Part shown: one piece after another, positions 51,329 through 63,970 of the stretch
Numbering within the stretch: position 1 is the first letter of the stretch
Layout: each line of letters opens with the position of its first letter
Source: Paracoccus hibiscisoli
Lineage (GTDB): Bacteria; Pseudomonadota; Alphaproteobacteria; Rhodobacterales; Rhodobacteraceae
Reading direction: 5' to 3'
Assembly: GCF_005048265.1 (NCBI RefSeq)
Contig: NZ_SUNH01000022.1
Location: forward strand, 1 to 64,000
DNA: 64,000 nt
Notes under the pieces: generated by a model
What the model was told of the DNA's origin: nothing
The model's database searches: none
Seen by the model: only the letters and a program-made list of their open reading frames with translations
Position numbers and translations under genes: made by a program

Positions 51329-52717
51329 TCAGGTGCCGCAGAAGGTCTGATGCACCAGCTGCGCGGTGGTGGGCGCGTGCGCCAGGTCGGCCCAATCGTC
51401 GCGCGCCTCGCGCGGGTGGGTCACGGCCTCCAGAAGGCGCCGGAACGGCCCCATGTCATCGGCCACGGCCGAGGCGATGGCCTGTTCCACCCGGTGATTG
51501 CGCGGGATGCGGCGCGGATTGGCCTGCGCCATCGCGGCGGCGTCCGGGGACAGCGCCTGCCAGTCGCGCGCCCAGGCATCGAAGGCCGCGCGGTCGGTGA
51601 ACTCATCGCGCGCGGTGTCGTTGGACAGCCCTGCGAAAACGCGCGTGAAATCGGCACGTTGCGTGGCCATCATCGACAGCAGCCGCTCGATCAGCGGCTG
51701 ATGCTGCGCGCCGTCGATGCCCAGCTTGGCCCCGAACCGGCGCAGCCAGGCCGCCTGATAGAGGGGCGCAAAGCGGTGGACGGATGCGGTGGCGGCCTCG
51801 ACCGCCGCCTCCTCGGGGCCCATCAGCGGGATCAGGCAGGTCGCGAATTGCGCCAGGTTCCAGACCGCGATGTTGGGCTGGTTCGCCCAGGCATAGCGCC
51901 CCTGCCGGTCGATCGAAGAAAACACCGTATCGGGATGGTAGATATCCATGAAGGCGCAGGGACCATAGTCGATCGTCTCGCCCGAGATCGCCATGTTGTC
52001 GGTGTTCATCACCCCGTGGATGAACCCAAGCGCCATCCAATGCGCGATGGTTTCGGCCTGGGCGGCCACCACGCGGTCCAGCAGCGCCAGCGGGCCGTCC
52101 GCGCCGGGATAGTGGCGGGCGATGACGTGATCGGTCAGCGCCTGCAGGCGGGCGCGGTCGTCGCGCACGGCAAAGAACTGGAATGTGCCGACGCGGATAT
52201 GGCTGGAGGCCACGCGGGTCAGCACCGCGCCGGGCAGTCCGCCCTGTTCGCGCCAGACCTGGTCGCCGGTCGCCACCGCGGCCAGGGCGCGCGTGGTCGG
52301 CACGCCCATCGCGGCCATGAATTCGCTGACCAGATATTCGCGCAGCACCGGCCCCATCCAGGCGCGCCCGTCACCCCGGCGCGAAAACGGCGTCGGCCCC
52401 GAGCCCTTCAGCTGGATGTCGAACCGCGCGCCGTCGGGGGCCACGACCTCGCCCAGCAGGACGGCGCGGCCGTCGCCCAGCTGCGGGACAAAGCCGCCGA
52501 ACTGGTGGCCCGCATAGGCCTGGGCCAGGGGGGCCGCCCCGTCGGGGATCGCATTGCCCGCCAGCATCTCGACCGTCAGCGCGTCGCGGCCCATCCCCAG
52601 CCTGTCGGCCAGCGGCCCGTTCAGCGCCAGCAGGCGGGGGGCGGTCACCGGGGTGGGGTCCACGCGGGCAAAGAACCCCTGCGGCATCCGGGCATAGCTG
52701 TTGTCGAAACGGATCAT
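51329..52717 (-). CDS. selO: Protein adenylyltransferase SelO (YdiU)
   Basis: A 462-residue pseudokinase-fold enzyme that transfers AMP to Ser, Thr and Tyr of target proteins and is linked to redox stress. Visible parts are AYAGHQFGGFVPQLGDGRA as two pieces, the nucleotide segment KGSGPTPFSRRGDGRA, the active-site HGVMNTDNMAI and DYGPCAFMD, and the C-terminal QTFCGT, whose cysteine stands where eukaryotic SelO has selenocysteine. The ATG follows AAGGAGA. It is shorter at the N-terminus than E. coli YdiU (478). Confidence 0.95.
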   Translation of the reverse strand: MIRFDNSYARMPQGFFARVDPTPVTAPRLLALNGPLADRLGMGRDALTVEMLAGNAIPDGAAPLAQAYAGHQFGGFVPQLGDGRAVLLGEVVAPDGARFDIQLKGSGPTPFSRRGDGRAWMGPVLREYLVSEFMAAMGVPTTRALAAVATGDQVWREQGGLPGAVLTRVASSHIRVGTFQFFAVRDDRARLQALTDHVIARHYPGADGPLALLDRVVAAQAETIAHWMALGFIHGVMNTDNMAISGETIDYGPCAFMDIYHPDTVFSSIDRQGRYAWANQPNIAVWNLAQFATCLIPLMGPEEAAVEAATASVHRFAPLYQAAWLRRFGAKLGIDGAQHQPLIERLLSMMATQRADFTRVFAGLSNDTARDEFTDRAAFDAWARDWQALSPDAAAMAQANPRRIPRNHRVEQAIASAVADDMGPFRRLLEAVTHPREARDDWADLAHAPTTAQLVHQTFCGT

Positions 52718-52754
52718 CGCGGTCTCCTTTTGACCCATACATAGGCGCGGATGA

Positions 52755-54967
<2,213 letters not shown>

Positions 54968-54984
54968 CCCAGCGGGGCTTGGCA

Positions 54985-55019
54985 CGGCCGGGGGGTCCGG
55001 GGGGCTGGCCCCCCGGCCG
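54985..55019 (+). terminator. Strong hairpin after proB
   Basis: CGGCCGGGGGG pairs perfectly with CCCCCCGGCCG, 17 bases after the proB stop, with a 13-base loop. No T-run follows on either strand. It lies between convergent proB and the acyltransferase gene and probably ends transcription with help from Rho. Confidence 0.55.
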
Positions 55020-55033
55020 TCGCGGGACGCAGA

Positions 55034-55945
55034 TCAACCGCCCACCGGCCGTCGCGCCCCCACGGCCCGCGTGACCCCGCGCGGACGGGCCAGCCGCGGC
55101 GCATCCCGGCCCGGCGCCGGCAGGGTCAGCACCGCCTCGCGCAGCGCCAGGATGGCCTCGTCCGAACTGCGGGGCAGGTCCGAGGGCAGAATCGGCGCGC
55201 CGATCGTCACGCGATAGGGGTGACGGGTCTTGTTCAGCACCTCGTTGAACAGGGTCACGTCGCGCAGGGTCGGATGGATCTTGTCGAACAGATAGAACAG
55301 CGCGGAGTTGCGGGCCCGGATGCGCAAGGGAATGACCGGCAGGTCGAACTTGCGCGCGATCATCGCGGCACTGGCCATCCAGGGGCGCTCGTTCAGCGTC
55401 ACGCCGGTCCGCTTGGCCAGCCGCCCCGACGGAAAGATCAGGCCGATCCGTCCGGCCTCGATGGCGTCGCGGGTGTAATCCATCGTCGCGCGGGTCTTGG
55501 CATGGCTGCGCTTTTCGACGCGCCATTCCACCGGGGCGATCATGCCGATCATCTGCGGCAACACCCGGATCATGTCGTGATTGGCATAGATGAACAGATC
55601 GTCGCGCAATTGCGAGACGATGGCGTTCAGAAAGATCCCGTCCGCGATCCCGGTCGGGTGGTTCGCCACGATCAGCGCCGGGCCGGAGGCGGGGATATGC
55701 TCCAGCCCCTCGACCTGCAGATCGTGGACGATCAGCTCGCTCATCCTGCGGAAGATCTCGGTGGGGGGCAGGTCGCGGAACTGCGCCCCCAGATCGACCG
55801 TGGCCGGATAGCGCAACACCTGCATCATCGCCCATTTCGCGGCCCGGTGGTGCAGGCGCCCGGAAAACAGCCAAGGCGCCCGTTCGGCGATCAGGGGGTC
55901 AAGCCGCGCCTGCATCTCGGCGCGTGCCTCGTCGATCTTGCCCAT
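55034..55945 (-). CDS. Lysophospholipid acyltransferase family protein
   Basis: A 303-residue PlsC-like acyltransferase. The catalytic block is NHPTGIADG, with His and Asp five residues apart as in the hemolysin-like subgroup, and the acceptor region is FPSGRLAKR in place of FPEGTR. It may acylate lysophospholipids or lyso-ornithine lipid; the target is uncertain. It is probably peripheral to the inner membrane. The last 40 residues are Arg/Pro-rich. It lies 13 bases after pepN on the same strand. Confidence 0.85.
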   Translation of the reverse strand: MGKIDEARAEMQARLDPLIAERAPWLFSGRLHHRAAKWAMMQVLRYPATVDLGAQFRDLPPTEIFRRMSELIVHDLQVEGLEHIPASGPALIVANHPTGIADGIFLNAIVSQLRDDLFIYANHDMIRVLPQMIGMIAPVEWRVEKRSHAKTRATMDYTRDAIEAGRIGLIFPSGRLAKRTGVTLNERPWMASAAMIARKFDLPVIPLRIRARNSALFYLFDKIHPTLRDVTLFNEVLNKTRHPYRVTIGAPILPSDLPRSSDEAILALREAVLTLPAPGRDAPRLARPRGVTRAVGARRPVGG

Positions 55946-55958
55946 CTTGTGACCCCCC

Positions 55959-58532
55959 TCACCGGCCGGCAGCGATCATACGCGAGATCATTTCACGCGT
56001 GTTCCGGCTCAAACCCTCAAGGATGCCGATCTGTTCCAAGGCGGCCTGCGCATGGCCGCGCCGTGTGGCATCATAGCGGGGCCAGGTCTCGAAGGCGGTG
56101 GACATGCGCGCGGCGATCTGGGGGTTGGCCGCGTCCATCCGCATCAGCCAATCGGCGGTGAAGGCATAGCCCGACCCGTCCGCCGCATGGAACCCCGCAT
56201 GATTGGCCGCCAGCCCGCCCAGCAGCGCGCGAAAGCGGTTGGGGTTCTTCCAGTCGAAATCCTTGCGCCCGGCCAGCCGCCGCGCCACCGCGACCGCCTG
56301 ATCGGGGGGCGCGGCCATCACCTGGACCGAGAACCACTTGTCCATGACCAGCCGGTTGTCGCCGAATTCGTCATGCAGGATGCGCAGGGCCGCCTCTCCG
56401 CGCCCCAGGCGCAGCAGGACGGCCAGCGCGGCCATGCGTTCGGTCATGTTGCCGGCGATGCCGAACAGGACCTCGGCCCGGTCACCGCCATCGATGCGCC
56501 CCAAAAGGCCAAGCGCCGCGATGCGCAGAGACCGGCCCGCCGCCGCCTGCGCGTCGGGCGAATAGGGACCGGTGACGGCCATGTCGTCGAACAGCCGCGC
56601 CAGCAGATCCTGATGCGCGACCGCGATGCGTCGCGCCAGATCGTCGCGCGCCGCATGGATTGCGTCCGGGTCCGGCGTCACGCCCAGCGAGGCCAGGCGC
56701 GTGGCGATCTCCTCCTCCCCGGGCAGGGTCAGGCACAGCGCGCGGAAGGCCGGATCGGCGGCATCGTCCGCCGCCAGCGCGCCGATGGCGGTGATGTAAT
56801 CCGCGCCCGCGTCGCGACCCTGCGACAGGTCGGTCAACGCGGACAGCGCCAGCTCGCGCCCGGCCTCCCACCGGGCGAAGGGGTCGGTGTCATGGGCCAG
56901 CAGAAAGGCCCGCGTCGCATCATCCATCTGCCGCCGCAGCATCACCGGCGCCGAGAACCCCCGCAGGACCGAGGCGACGGGCCGTGCGCCCAATCCCTCA
57001 AAGGCGAAGCTCTGTTGTGCTTCGGTCATCTCCAGCACGCGGGTGGGGGCGACCTCGTCGCCATTCGGGCCGATCAGGCCCACGGCGATGGGGATCACGC
57101 GGGCGGGCTTGGCGGGCTGGCCGGGCGTGGGCGGGGTGCTTTGCGCAAAGGTCAGCGTCAGGGTGCCGTCCTGCCAAGCCTCCTCCATGGTCAGCATCGG
57201 GGTGCCGGCATCGGTGTACCAGCGCTTGAACTGGGACAGGTCGCGGCCGGTGGCGTCCTCGAAGACCAGCAGCCAATCCTCGATGGTGGCGGCGTCGCCG
57301 TCATGGCGGTCGAAATACAGATCCAGCGCGCGGGCATAGCCCTCATCGCCCACCAGGCGTTTCAGCATGCCGATGACCTCGGCGCCCTTTTCATAGACCG
57401 TCGCGGTGTAGAAGTTGTTGATCTCCTCATAGCGGTCGGGGCGCGGGGGATGCGCCAGCGGGCCCTGATCCTCGCGGAACTGGCGGGCGCGGAGCGTCTG
57501 GACGTCCTCGATCCGCTTGACCGCCGCCGAACGCAGGTCACTGGTGAACTGCTGGTCGCGAAAGACCGTCAGCCCCTCCTTGAGGCACAGCTGGAACCAG
57601 TCGCGGCAGGTGATGCGGTTGCCGGTCCAGTTGTGGAAATACTCATGCGCGATGACCGCCTCGATCCGCTCGTAATCTGTATCGGTGGCCGTATCGGGCG
57701 AGGCCAGCACCAGTTTCGAGTTGAAGATGTTCAACCCCTTGTTCTCCATCGCGCCCATGTTGAAGTCATCGACCGCGACGATGTTGAACACGTCCAGGTC
57801 GTATTCGCGGCCATAGACGTCCTCGTCCCACCGCATCGACTTGATCAGGCTCTCCATAGCAAAGCCCGCGCGGTCCTGATCGCCGGGGCGCACCCAGACG
57901 TTCAGCGCAACGTCACGCCCCGACCGGGTGGTGAACCGGTCGCTGACCGCCACCAGATCGCCCGCGACCAGCGCGAACAGATAGGCGGGTTTCGGCCAGG
58001 GGTCGTGCCATTCGGCCAGGCCCGGCTCCTGCCGGACTGGGTTGCCGTTCGACAGCAGCACTGGCATGTCGCTGCGGATGATGACGCGGAATGTGGTCAT
58101 CACGTCGGGACGGTCGGGGTAGAAGGTGATGTGGCGGAACCCTTCGGCCTCGCATTGGGTGCAGAAGATGCCGCCGGACAGATACAGCCCCTCGAAGGCG
58201 GTGTTGTCCTGCGGATCGATGGCGACCTCGGTCTCCAGCGCGAAGGGCGCAGAGGGCAGGGCGGCGGCGGCGATGGTCAGCGTTTCGTCGTCGCGGCGGA
58301 TATGGGCGGGGTCGGGGGCATGTCCGTCGATGGTCAGCGCGCGCAGGTCCAGACCCCGCCCGCCATCCAGAACCAGATCGACGGGCAGGGCGCCCGGCAC
58401 CAGCTCCAGGCGGGCCCGGACGATGGTTCCGCGCGGCGCCAAGGTCACGTCCAGATGCGTTCCCGACAGGGTGAACGGATAGGGGCGGTAATCGGCAAGG
58501 TGCTGGACAGGCTGCGGTTTCGGGCCAGGCAT
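55959..58532 (-). CDS. pepN: Aminopeptidase N
   Basis: An 857-residue M1 zinc aminopeptidase that trims N-terminal residues from peptides in the cytoplasm. The exopeptidase loop is MGAMENKGLN and the zinc site is HEYFHNWTGNRITCRDW followed by the third ligand Glu in CLKEGLTVF. Four-domain gamma-proteobacterial-type layout and length are normal for PepN. It would degrade peptides such as those brought in by Opp, though no link in the sequence shows it. It starts a two-gene unit with the acyltransferase. Confidence 0.97.
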   Translation of the reverse strand: MPGPKPQPVQHLADYRPYPFTLSGTHLDVTLAPRGTIVRARLELVPGALPVDLVLDGGRGLDLRALTIDGHAPDPAHIRRDDETLTIAAAALPSAPFALETEVAIDPQDNTAFEGLYLSGGIFCTQCEAEGFRHITFYPDRPDVMTTFRVIIRSDMPVLLSNGNPVRQEPGLAEWHDPWPKPAYLFALVAGDLVAVSDRFTTRSGRDVALNVWVRPGDQDRAGFAMESLIKSMRWDEDVYGREYDLDVFNIVAVDDFNMGAMENKGLNIFNSKLVLASPDTATDTDYERIEAVIAHEYFHNWTGNRITCRDWFQLCLKEGLTVFRDQQFTSDLRSAAVKRIEDVQTLRARQFREDQGPLAHPPRPDRYEEINNFYTATVYEKGAEVIGMLKRLVGDEGYARALDLYFDRHDGDAATIEDWLLVFEDATGRDLSQFKRWYTDAGTPMLTMEEAWQDGTLTLTFAQSTPPTPGQPAKPARVIPIAVGLIGPNGDEVAPTRVLEMTEAQQSFAFEGLGARPVASVLRGFSAPVMLRRQMDDATRAFLLAHDTDPFARWEAGRELALSALTDLSQGRDAGADYITAIGALAADDAADPAFRALCLTLPGEEEIATRLASLGVTPDPDAIHAARDDLARRIAVAHQDLLARLFDDMAVTGPYSPDAQAAAGRSLRIAALGLLGRIDGGDRAEVLFGIAGNMTERMAALAVLLRLGRGEAALRILHDEFGDNRLVMDKWFSVQVMAAPPDQAVAVARRLAGRKDFDWKNPNRFRALLGGLAANHAGFHAADGSGYAFTADWLMRMDAANPQIAARMSTAFETWPRYDATRRGHAQAALEQIGILEGLSRNTREMISRMIAAGR

Positions 58533-58718
58533 GGTGGCGACCTCTCGCTAAAAATGCGGCGCGGGAACGGAACCCGGGCGTTCACATTGGTGTTAATCGC
58601 CTGAACGCCGGCTCGCAAGGCGGGGCATCGGGTCTTGGCGATTGACAGCCGACCGCCCGCGCGCCACCACCCCTGCGACCTTAACCCGGTCACAAGACAG
58701 TCTGAATCGGAGACCTGC

Positions 58719-59291
58719 ATGAGCTATGATCCCAACGATCCGAACCGCCCCCAGCCCGGCGTCGAGCCGAAGGAAACCTATGTCGAGCCGGTCGAGCGTC
58801 GGTCCTCCGCGCTGCCGCTGATCATCGGCGTCCTGCTGGCGCTGGCTTTGGCCTATTTCGTGCTGCAGCGTTTCATGACCGATGACACGACCGTCGTCGA
58901 AGGCGACACGACCACCGTGACCACGACCGAGCCCGCGCCGGAAACGACCACCCCGCCCGCCGTCGTCGTCGAACCCGAGCCCGACACCGCCGCGACCGAA
59001 GCTGAGGCAGACAATGCCGCAGCCCAGGCCGATGCGGATACCGCGGCCGAGACCACCGACCAGCCGGTCGTGGGTGCCGATGGCGCCGCCACCACCACCG
59101 AATCGGACGCGGCCAGCGCCGAGACCGAAGCCGAGCCAGCCGCCCCGGTGACCGGCACGACCGAGCCCGCACCGGCTGACGACACGCTGGACGACGCCGT
59201 CACCATCGATGAGCCGGCGACCGAGACCACGCCGCCTGCCGCTGCGGCGCCGGCGACGACCGCGCCGGCCACCACGGCGCCCGCCAACTGA
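58719..59291 (+). CDS. Single-helix membrane protein with a Thr/Ala/Glu-rich tail
   Basis: A 190-residue protein of unknown function. Residues 1-31 are polar with PNDPNRPQPGVEP; residues 32-50 form one membrane helix (LPLIIGVLLALALAYFVL); the rest, about 140 residues, is low-complexity: Thr, Ala, Glu, Pro and Asp with TTTEPAPETTTPP-like runs and no predicted fold. The tail is strongly acidic and probably outside the inner membrane. CGGAGACC precedes the ATG. A GGAAC-N17-TGTT sequence about 125 bases upstream weakly resembles an EcfG promoter. Confidence 0.72.
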   Translation: MSYDPNDPNRPQPGVEPKETYVEPVERRSSALPLIIGVLLALALAYFVLQRFMTDDTTVVEGDTTTVTTTEPAPETTTPPAVVVEPEPDTAATEAEADNAAAQADADTAAETTDQPVVGADGAATTTESDAASAETEAEPAAPVTGTTEPAPADDTLDDAVTIDEPATETTPPAAAAPATTAPATTAPAN

Positions 59292-59317
59292 TCTTTGGCG
59301 CGCTTGCGCGACAGGAC

Positions 59318-59349
59318 AGGCCCGGATGCATCCGCATCCGGGCCTTTTT
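59318..59349 (+). terminator. Rho-independent terminator
   Basis: AGGCCCGGATGC and GCATCCGGGCCT form a perfect 12-bp stem around ATCC followed by TTTTC, 26 bases after the stop of the low-complexity protein gene. Confidence 0.92.
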
Positions 59350-59370
59350 CATGTCGCCTTGGTAACGCTG

Positions 59371-59398
59371 CGAAAGATGACCTTGGGTCAGTCTTTCG
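59371..59398. repeat. Inverted repeat upstream of pntA
   Basis: CGAAAGA-TGACC and GGTCA-G-TCTTTCG pair over 12 bp with a single bulged G and a TTG centre, 95 bases before the pntA start. No T-run follows, so it is more likely an operator or leader hairpin for pntAB than a second terminator. Confidence 0.45.
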
Positions 59399-59493
59399 GA
59401 CGAGACCGCGGCAGCCTAGCCTTGTGAAACAATATTTCGCGATGTTATGTGTCTGACAAATCCGGAAACACCAAGGCGGGGGGCAGCCGAGCC

Positions 59494-61068
59494 ATGAAGA
59501 TTGGCGCATTGAAGGAAATTTTTGACGGCGAGGCGCGGGTGGCGATCACGCCGTCCTCGGCCGTGCATCTGGCCAAGCTGGGCCACACGGTCTTTGTCGA
59601 GAGCGGGGCCGGCGCCCGGGCGGGCTTTTCGGACGACGACTATGCCAAGGCGGGCGTGACCGTCAGCCGGACCGCCGCAGAGCTGGTGGGTGCGGTCGAC
59701 CTGCTGGCCAAGGTCCGGCCCGCGACCGAGGCCGAGATCGGCCAGATGCGGGCGGGCCAGACGCTGATCTCGTTCTTCTATCCGGCGCAGAATGCCGATC
59801 TGCTGGCGCGTGCCAAGGATCAGGGCATCACGGCCATCGCGATGGACATGGTGCCCCGCATCAGCCGCGCGCAAAAGATGGACGCGCTGTCCTCCATGGC
59901 CAATATCGCAGGCTATCGTGCGGTGATCGAGGCTGCGAACAATTTCGGACGCTTCTTCACCGGGCAGGTCACGGCGGCGGGCAAGGTGCCCCCGGCCAAG
60001 GTGCTGGTCGTGGGCGCGGGCGTCGCGGGTCTGGCCGCGATCGGGACGTCGGTGTCGCTTGGCGCGCAGGTGCATGCCTTTGACGTGCGCCCCGAGGTGG
60101 CCGAGCAGATCGAATCGATGGGCGCGGAATTCGTCTATCTTGAGTTCGACCAGCAGGTGCAGGACGGGGCCGCGACGGGCGGATATGCCGCGCCCTCCAG
60201 CCCCGAATTCCGCGAAAAACAGCTGGCCAAGTTCCGCGAGCTGGCGCCGCAGATGGACATCGTGATCACCACCGCGCTGATCCCGGGCCGCGACGCGCCC
60301 AAGCTGTGGACCGCCGACATGGTGGCCATGATGAAGCAGGGCAGCGTCATCATCGACCTGGCGGCAGAGAAGGGCGGCAATTGCGACCTGACCGTGCCTG
60401 ACGAACGCATCGTGACGGAAAACGGCGTGACCATCGTGGGTTACACCGACTTCCCGTCCCGGATGGGCGCGCAGGCGTCGGAACTCTATGGCAACAACAT
60501 CCGCCATTTCGTGGCCGACCTGACCCCGGCCAAGGACGGCGTCATCGTGCACAACATGGAGGATGACGTGATCCGCGGCGCCACCGTCGCCCGCGATCAC
60601 GACGTGACCTGGCCGCCGCCGCCGCCCAAGATCGCGGCCATCGCGGCGCAGAAGCCCAAGGAAAAGAAAAAAGAGCTGACCCCCGACGAACGCCGCGCCG
60701 CCGAGGCCGCCGCCTTCAAGGCGGACACTGCCAACCAGATCAAGCTGCTGGTCGGCGGCGGTCTGGTCGTGCTGCTGATCGGGCTGGTCGCGCCTGCCAG
60801 CTTCATGTCGCACTTCATCGTCTTTGTGCTGGCCTGTTTCGTGGGCTTCCGCGTGATCTGGAACGTGGCCCATTCGCTGCACACGCCGCTGATGGCCATT
60901 ACCAATGCGATCAGCTCGATCATCATCCTGGGGGCGCTGATGCAGATCGGCTCGGGCTCGGCCTGGGTGGTGATCCTGGGGGCGCTGGCGGTGCTGATGG
61001 CATCGGTCAATATCTTTGGTGGCTTTATGGTCACCCGGCGCATGCTTGCCATGTTCCAGAAGTCGTAA
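59494..61068 (+). CDS. pntA: NAD(P) transhydrogenase subunit alpha
   Basis: A 524-residue single-chain alpha subunit. Residues 1-380 are the NAD(H)-binding domain I with [13 protein letters not shown]; a Lys/Glu-rich linker and the first four membrane helices of domain II follow (about 415-515). Together with PntB it moves hydride from NADH to NADP using the proton gradient. ATG giving [20 protein letters not shown] is chosen; an in-frame GTG lies 15 codons earlier. pntB starts 12 bases after the stop. Confidence 0.96.
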   Translation: MKIGALKEIFDGEARVAITPSSAVHLAKLGHTVFVESGAGARAGFSDDDYAKAGVTVSRTAAELVGAVDLLAKVRPATEAEIGQMRAGQTLISFFYPAQNADLLARAKDQGITAIAMDMVPRISRAQKMDALSSMANIAGYRAVIEAANNFGRFFTGQVTAAGKVPPAKVLVVGAGVAGLAAIGTSVSLGAQVHAFDVRPEVAEQIESMGAEFVYLEFDQQVQDGAATGGYAAPSSPEFREKQLAKFRELAPQMDIVITTALIPGRDAPKLWTADMVAMMKQGSVIIDLAAEKGGNCDLTVPDERIVTENGVTIVGYTDFPSRMGAQASELYGNNIRHFVADLTPAKDGVIVHNMEDDVIRGATVARDHDVTWPPPPPKIAAIAAQKPKEKKKELTPDERRAAEAAAFKADTANQIKLLVGGGLVVLLIGLVAPASFMSHFIVFVLACFVGFRVIWNVAHSLHTPLMAITNAISSIIILGALMQIGSGSAWVVILGALAVLMASVNIFGGFMVTRRMLAMFQKS

Positions 61069-61080
61069 GGGATCGGGACG

Positions 61081-62523
61081 ATGGAATACGGATTCACAAC
61101 CGCGGCCTATGTGGTCGCATCGGTCCTGTTCATCCTGTCGCTTGGCGGGCTGTCGGGACAGGAAAGCGCGAAACGCGCCATCTGGTACGGCATCGTCGGC
61201 ATGGCGCTGGCGGTGGCCGCGACCCTGTTCGGCCCCGGCGCGGGCAACTGGTTCCTGTCGCTGGTGATGATCGCCATCGGCGGCACGGGCGGCTGGCTGG
61301 TCGCCAAGCGTGTCCAGATGACCGAGATGCCGCAGCTGGTCGCGGCTATGCATTCGCTGGTCGGCCTGGCGGCAGTCTTTGTCGGCTTCAACGCCCAGAT
61401 CGAACTGGGTCGCGTCACCCGGCTGATCGCCGAGGGCGTGCCGGTGGCCTTTACCGGTTTCGCGGCGCTGCTGGCCGGCAAGACCGGCCCCGAGATCGCC
61501 ATGCTGAATATCGAGGTGTTCCTGGGCATCTTCATCGGCGCGGTGACCTTCACCGGGTCGGTCGTGGCGTTTGGCAAGCTGTCGGGCCGCGTGGACGGCA
61601 AGCCCAAGAAGCTGCCGGGCGGGCATATGCTGAACGCGGGCGCGCTGGCGCTGTCGATCCTGTTCGGCATTCTCTATTTCACCGGCGTCGGTCCGGCGGT
61701 GTTCTGGCTGATCCTGGTCACCCTGCTGGCCTTCTTCATCGGCTATCACCTGATCATGGGCATTGGCGGTGCGGATATGCCGGTCGTGGTGTCGATGCTG
61801 AACAGCTATTCCGGTTGGGCTGCGGCGGCGATCGGCTTTACGCTTGGCAATGACCTGCTGATCGTGACGGGCGCGCTGGTCGGATCGTCGGGCGCGATCC
61901 TGTCCTACATCATGTGCAAGGCGATGAACCGGAACTTTGTCAGCGTGATCCTGGGCGGTTTCGGCGGAGAGACCGGCCCCGCCGCCGCGATCGAGGGCGA
62001 GCAGATCGCCATTGACGCGGATGGTGTCGCATCGGCCCTGAACGAGGCCGACAGCGTGGTCATCGTGCCGGGCTATGGCATGGCGGTGGCCCAAGCGCAG
62101 GGCGCGGTCAGCGAGCTGACCCGCAAGCTGCGCGCTGCGGGCAAGACGGTGCGTTTCGCGATCCACCCGGTTGCGGGGCGTCTGCCCGGCCACATGAACG
62201 TGCTGCTGGCCGAGGCCAAGGTGCCCTATGACATCGTGCTGGAGATGGACGAGATCAACGAGGATTTCCCCTCGACCGACGTCGTCATCATCATCGGGTC
62301 CAATGACATCGTGAACCCGGCGGCGCAGGATGATCCGAACAGCCCCATCGCCGGGATGCCGGTCCTGGAGGTGTGGCGCGCCAAGCAGGTCTTCGTGTCC
62401 AAGCGCGGGCAGGGCACCGGCTATAGCGGCATCGAGAACCCGTTGTTCTTCAAGGAGAACACCCGGATGTTCTATGGCGATGCCAAGGACAGCATCAACA
62501 AGCTGCTGCCGATGATCGACTGA
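61081..62523 (+). CDS. pntB: NAD(P) transhydrogenase subunit beta
   Basis: A 480-residue beta subunit: nine membrane helices of domain II (residues 1-275), then the NADP(H)-binding domain III with [12 protein letters not shown] and [18 protein letters not shown] in the usual order and [16 protein letters not shown] near the end. GGGATCGGGACG precedes the ATG. A 13-bp hairpin follows the stop. Confidence 0.97.
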   Translation: MEYGFTTAAYVVASVLFILSLGGLSGQESAKRAIWYGIVGMALAVAATLFGPGAGNWFLSLVMIAIGGTGGWLVAKRVQMTEMPQLVAAMHSLVGLAAVFVGFNAQIELGRVTRLIAEGVPVAFTGFAALLAGKTGPEIAMLNIEVFLGIFIGAVTFTGSVVAFGKLSGRVDGKPKKLPGGHMLNAGALALSILFGILYFTGVGPAVFWLILVTLLAFFIGYHLIMGIGGADMPVVVSMLNSYSGWAAAAIGFTLGNDLLIVTGALVGSSGAILSYIMCKAMNRNFVSVILGGFGGETGPAAAIEGEQIAIDADGVASALNEADSVVIVPGYGMAVAQAQGAVSELTRKLRAAGKTVRFAIHPVAGRLPGHMNVLLAEAKVPYDIVLEMDEINEDFPSTDVVIIIGSNDIVNPAAQDDPNSPIAGMPVLEVWRAKQVFVSKRGQGTGYSGIENPLFFKENTRMFYGDAKDSINKLLPMID

Positions 62524-62533
62524 AACCGTCCAC

Positions 62534-62563
62534 GCGCCCGCCGGTCACGCGACCGGCGGGCGC
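62534..62563 (+). terminator. Hairpin after pntB
   Basis: GCGCCCGCCGGTC pairs perfectly with GACCGGCGGGCGC around ACGC, ten bases after the pntB stop. There is no T-run, so termination may need Rho; the stem may also protect the 3' end. Confidence 0.6.
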
Positions 62564-62608
62564 ATCGAACCGGGGCAGGGGGCACGTCCCCCTCAGCAGG
62601 AGGGGCGC

Positions 62609-63913
62609 ATGAACCCGGCCACCGAACATCCCCTGCGCTATGCGCTGGTCAACGAGCTGCATGCCCGCCCGTCGCCGCAGATCGCCGCCCCCGCGACGGC
62701 GGTCTTCGTCGCGTTCAAGGACCCGCGCGACGCGGCCAACCGGGACCGGGCGCGCGACATGGCGCATCTGACCGATCTGGTCCAGCGCCACGGCGGACCC
62801 CGCCCCGACCCCGAGGACAGCCACTATCAGGGTCAGCTGGGCCGGCATGCCCTGAAATGGGAAAGCCACACCGAATTCGTGTCCTATATGGCGACGGTGC
62901 CGGGGCTGCCGATCCGGCCCTTCGATCCGTCGGCGGCGGCGATCTTTCCCGATACGTGGCAGCATGGGGCCCCCGGCAAGCGGGTGGCGGCGGTAATGGT
63001 CCAGGTCGACCTGCTGCCCGACGATCCGGCCGAGGCGCTGTCGCGCATGGACGGCTGGTTCGCGCAGGACAGCATGGCCGCCATCTGGGTGCTGGACGGG
63101 GCCGCGCTGGTCGCGGGCGATTTTCGCATCGATGCGGATGGCTGGATGCGCTTTGCGGTCTTTGTCCGGCCCGGCACGTCCGAGGGGCGGATCGGTCGCC
63201 TGGTGCATCGCCTGGTCGAGCTGGAGACCTATCGCGCGATGTCGATGCTGGGCCTGGGCCGGGCGCGGGGTCTGAGCAACCGGCTGAACGAGCTGGAGCC
63301 GCGTCTGACGGCGATCCTGGATTCCATGACGGATGATGCGCAACCGGCGGAGCAGCTGCTGCACGACCTGCTGGCGGTCTCGACCCAGCTGGAGGCGCAG
63401 GCGGTGCAGCATTCGTTCCGCTTTGGCGCGACGCGCGCCTATGAGGCGATCGTGCATGACCGCATCGCCGCCCTGCGCGAGACGCGGTTTCTGGACCGCC
63501 AGATGCTGACCGAATTCATGCGCAGGCGCTATCAGCCCGCCATGCGCACGGCGCAATCGGCCGAACGGCGGCTGGCCACCATGCTGGAGCGCACGGCCCG
63601 GGCGGCGGAACTGCTGCGCACCCGCGTGGATGTCGAACGCAGCGCCCAGAACCAGAAGATCATGCACCGCATGGACCGCCGCGCCGATCTGCAGCTGCGC
63701 CTGCAGCACACGGTCGAGGGGCTGTCGGTCGTGGCGATCAGCTACTACGCGGTGGGCCTGCTGGGTTATGCGCTGGCGCCGCTGGTCGGGATCACGGGCC
63801 TGGACAAGACGCTGCTGGTGGCGGGGCTGACGCCGCTGACGGTGCTGACGGTCTGGTGGGGGATGCGCCGCGTGCGGTCGCGGTTCCACGATGCGGGCAG
63901 CGACGATTTGTGA
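62609..63913 (+). CDS. DUF3422 family membrane protein
   Basis: A 434-residue protein of the DUF3422 family, common in alphaproteobacteria and unstudied. The start YALVNELHARPSPQIAAP is the family hallmark. Residues 30-370 are soluble and helical with a likely coiled coil near 290-370; two membrane helices close the protein (about 375-425). A cytoplasmic N-terminal body held by a C-terminal hairpin anchor is the simplest reading. GGAGGGGCGC precedes the ATG. Confidence 0.88.
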   Translation: MNPATEHPLRYALVNELHARPSPQIAAPATAVFVAFKDPRDAANRDRARDMAHLTDLVQRHGGPRPDPEDSHYQGQLGRHALKWESHTEFVSYMATVPGLPIRPFDPSAAAIFPDTWQHGAPGKRVAAVMVQVDLLPDDPAEALSRMDGWFAQDSMAAIWVLDGAALVAGDFRIDADGWMRFAVFVRPGTSEGRIGRLVHRLVELETYRAMSMLGLGRARGLSNRLNELEPRLTAILDSMTDDAQPAEQLLHDLLAVSTQLEAQAVQHSFRFGATRAYEAIVHDRIAALRETRFLDRQMLTEFMRRRYQPAMRTAQSAERRLATMLERTARAAELLRTRVDVERSAQNQKIMHRMDRRADLQLRLQHTVEGLSVVAISYYAVGLLGYALAPLVGITGLDKTLLVAGLTPLTVLTVWWGMRRVRSRFHDAGSDDL

Positions 63914-63970
63914 CTTGTGGCAGGCACGACGGGGCGCGATACATCAGACCTGACCATGAAAGGACCGCCC

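Noticed and set aside
59416-62193. 925-codon open frame opposite pntA-pntB
   Set aside because: Both pnt genes are intact on the plus strand; the antisense product is compositionally biased and lacks motifs.
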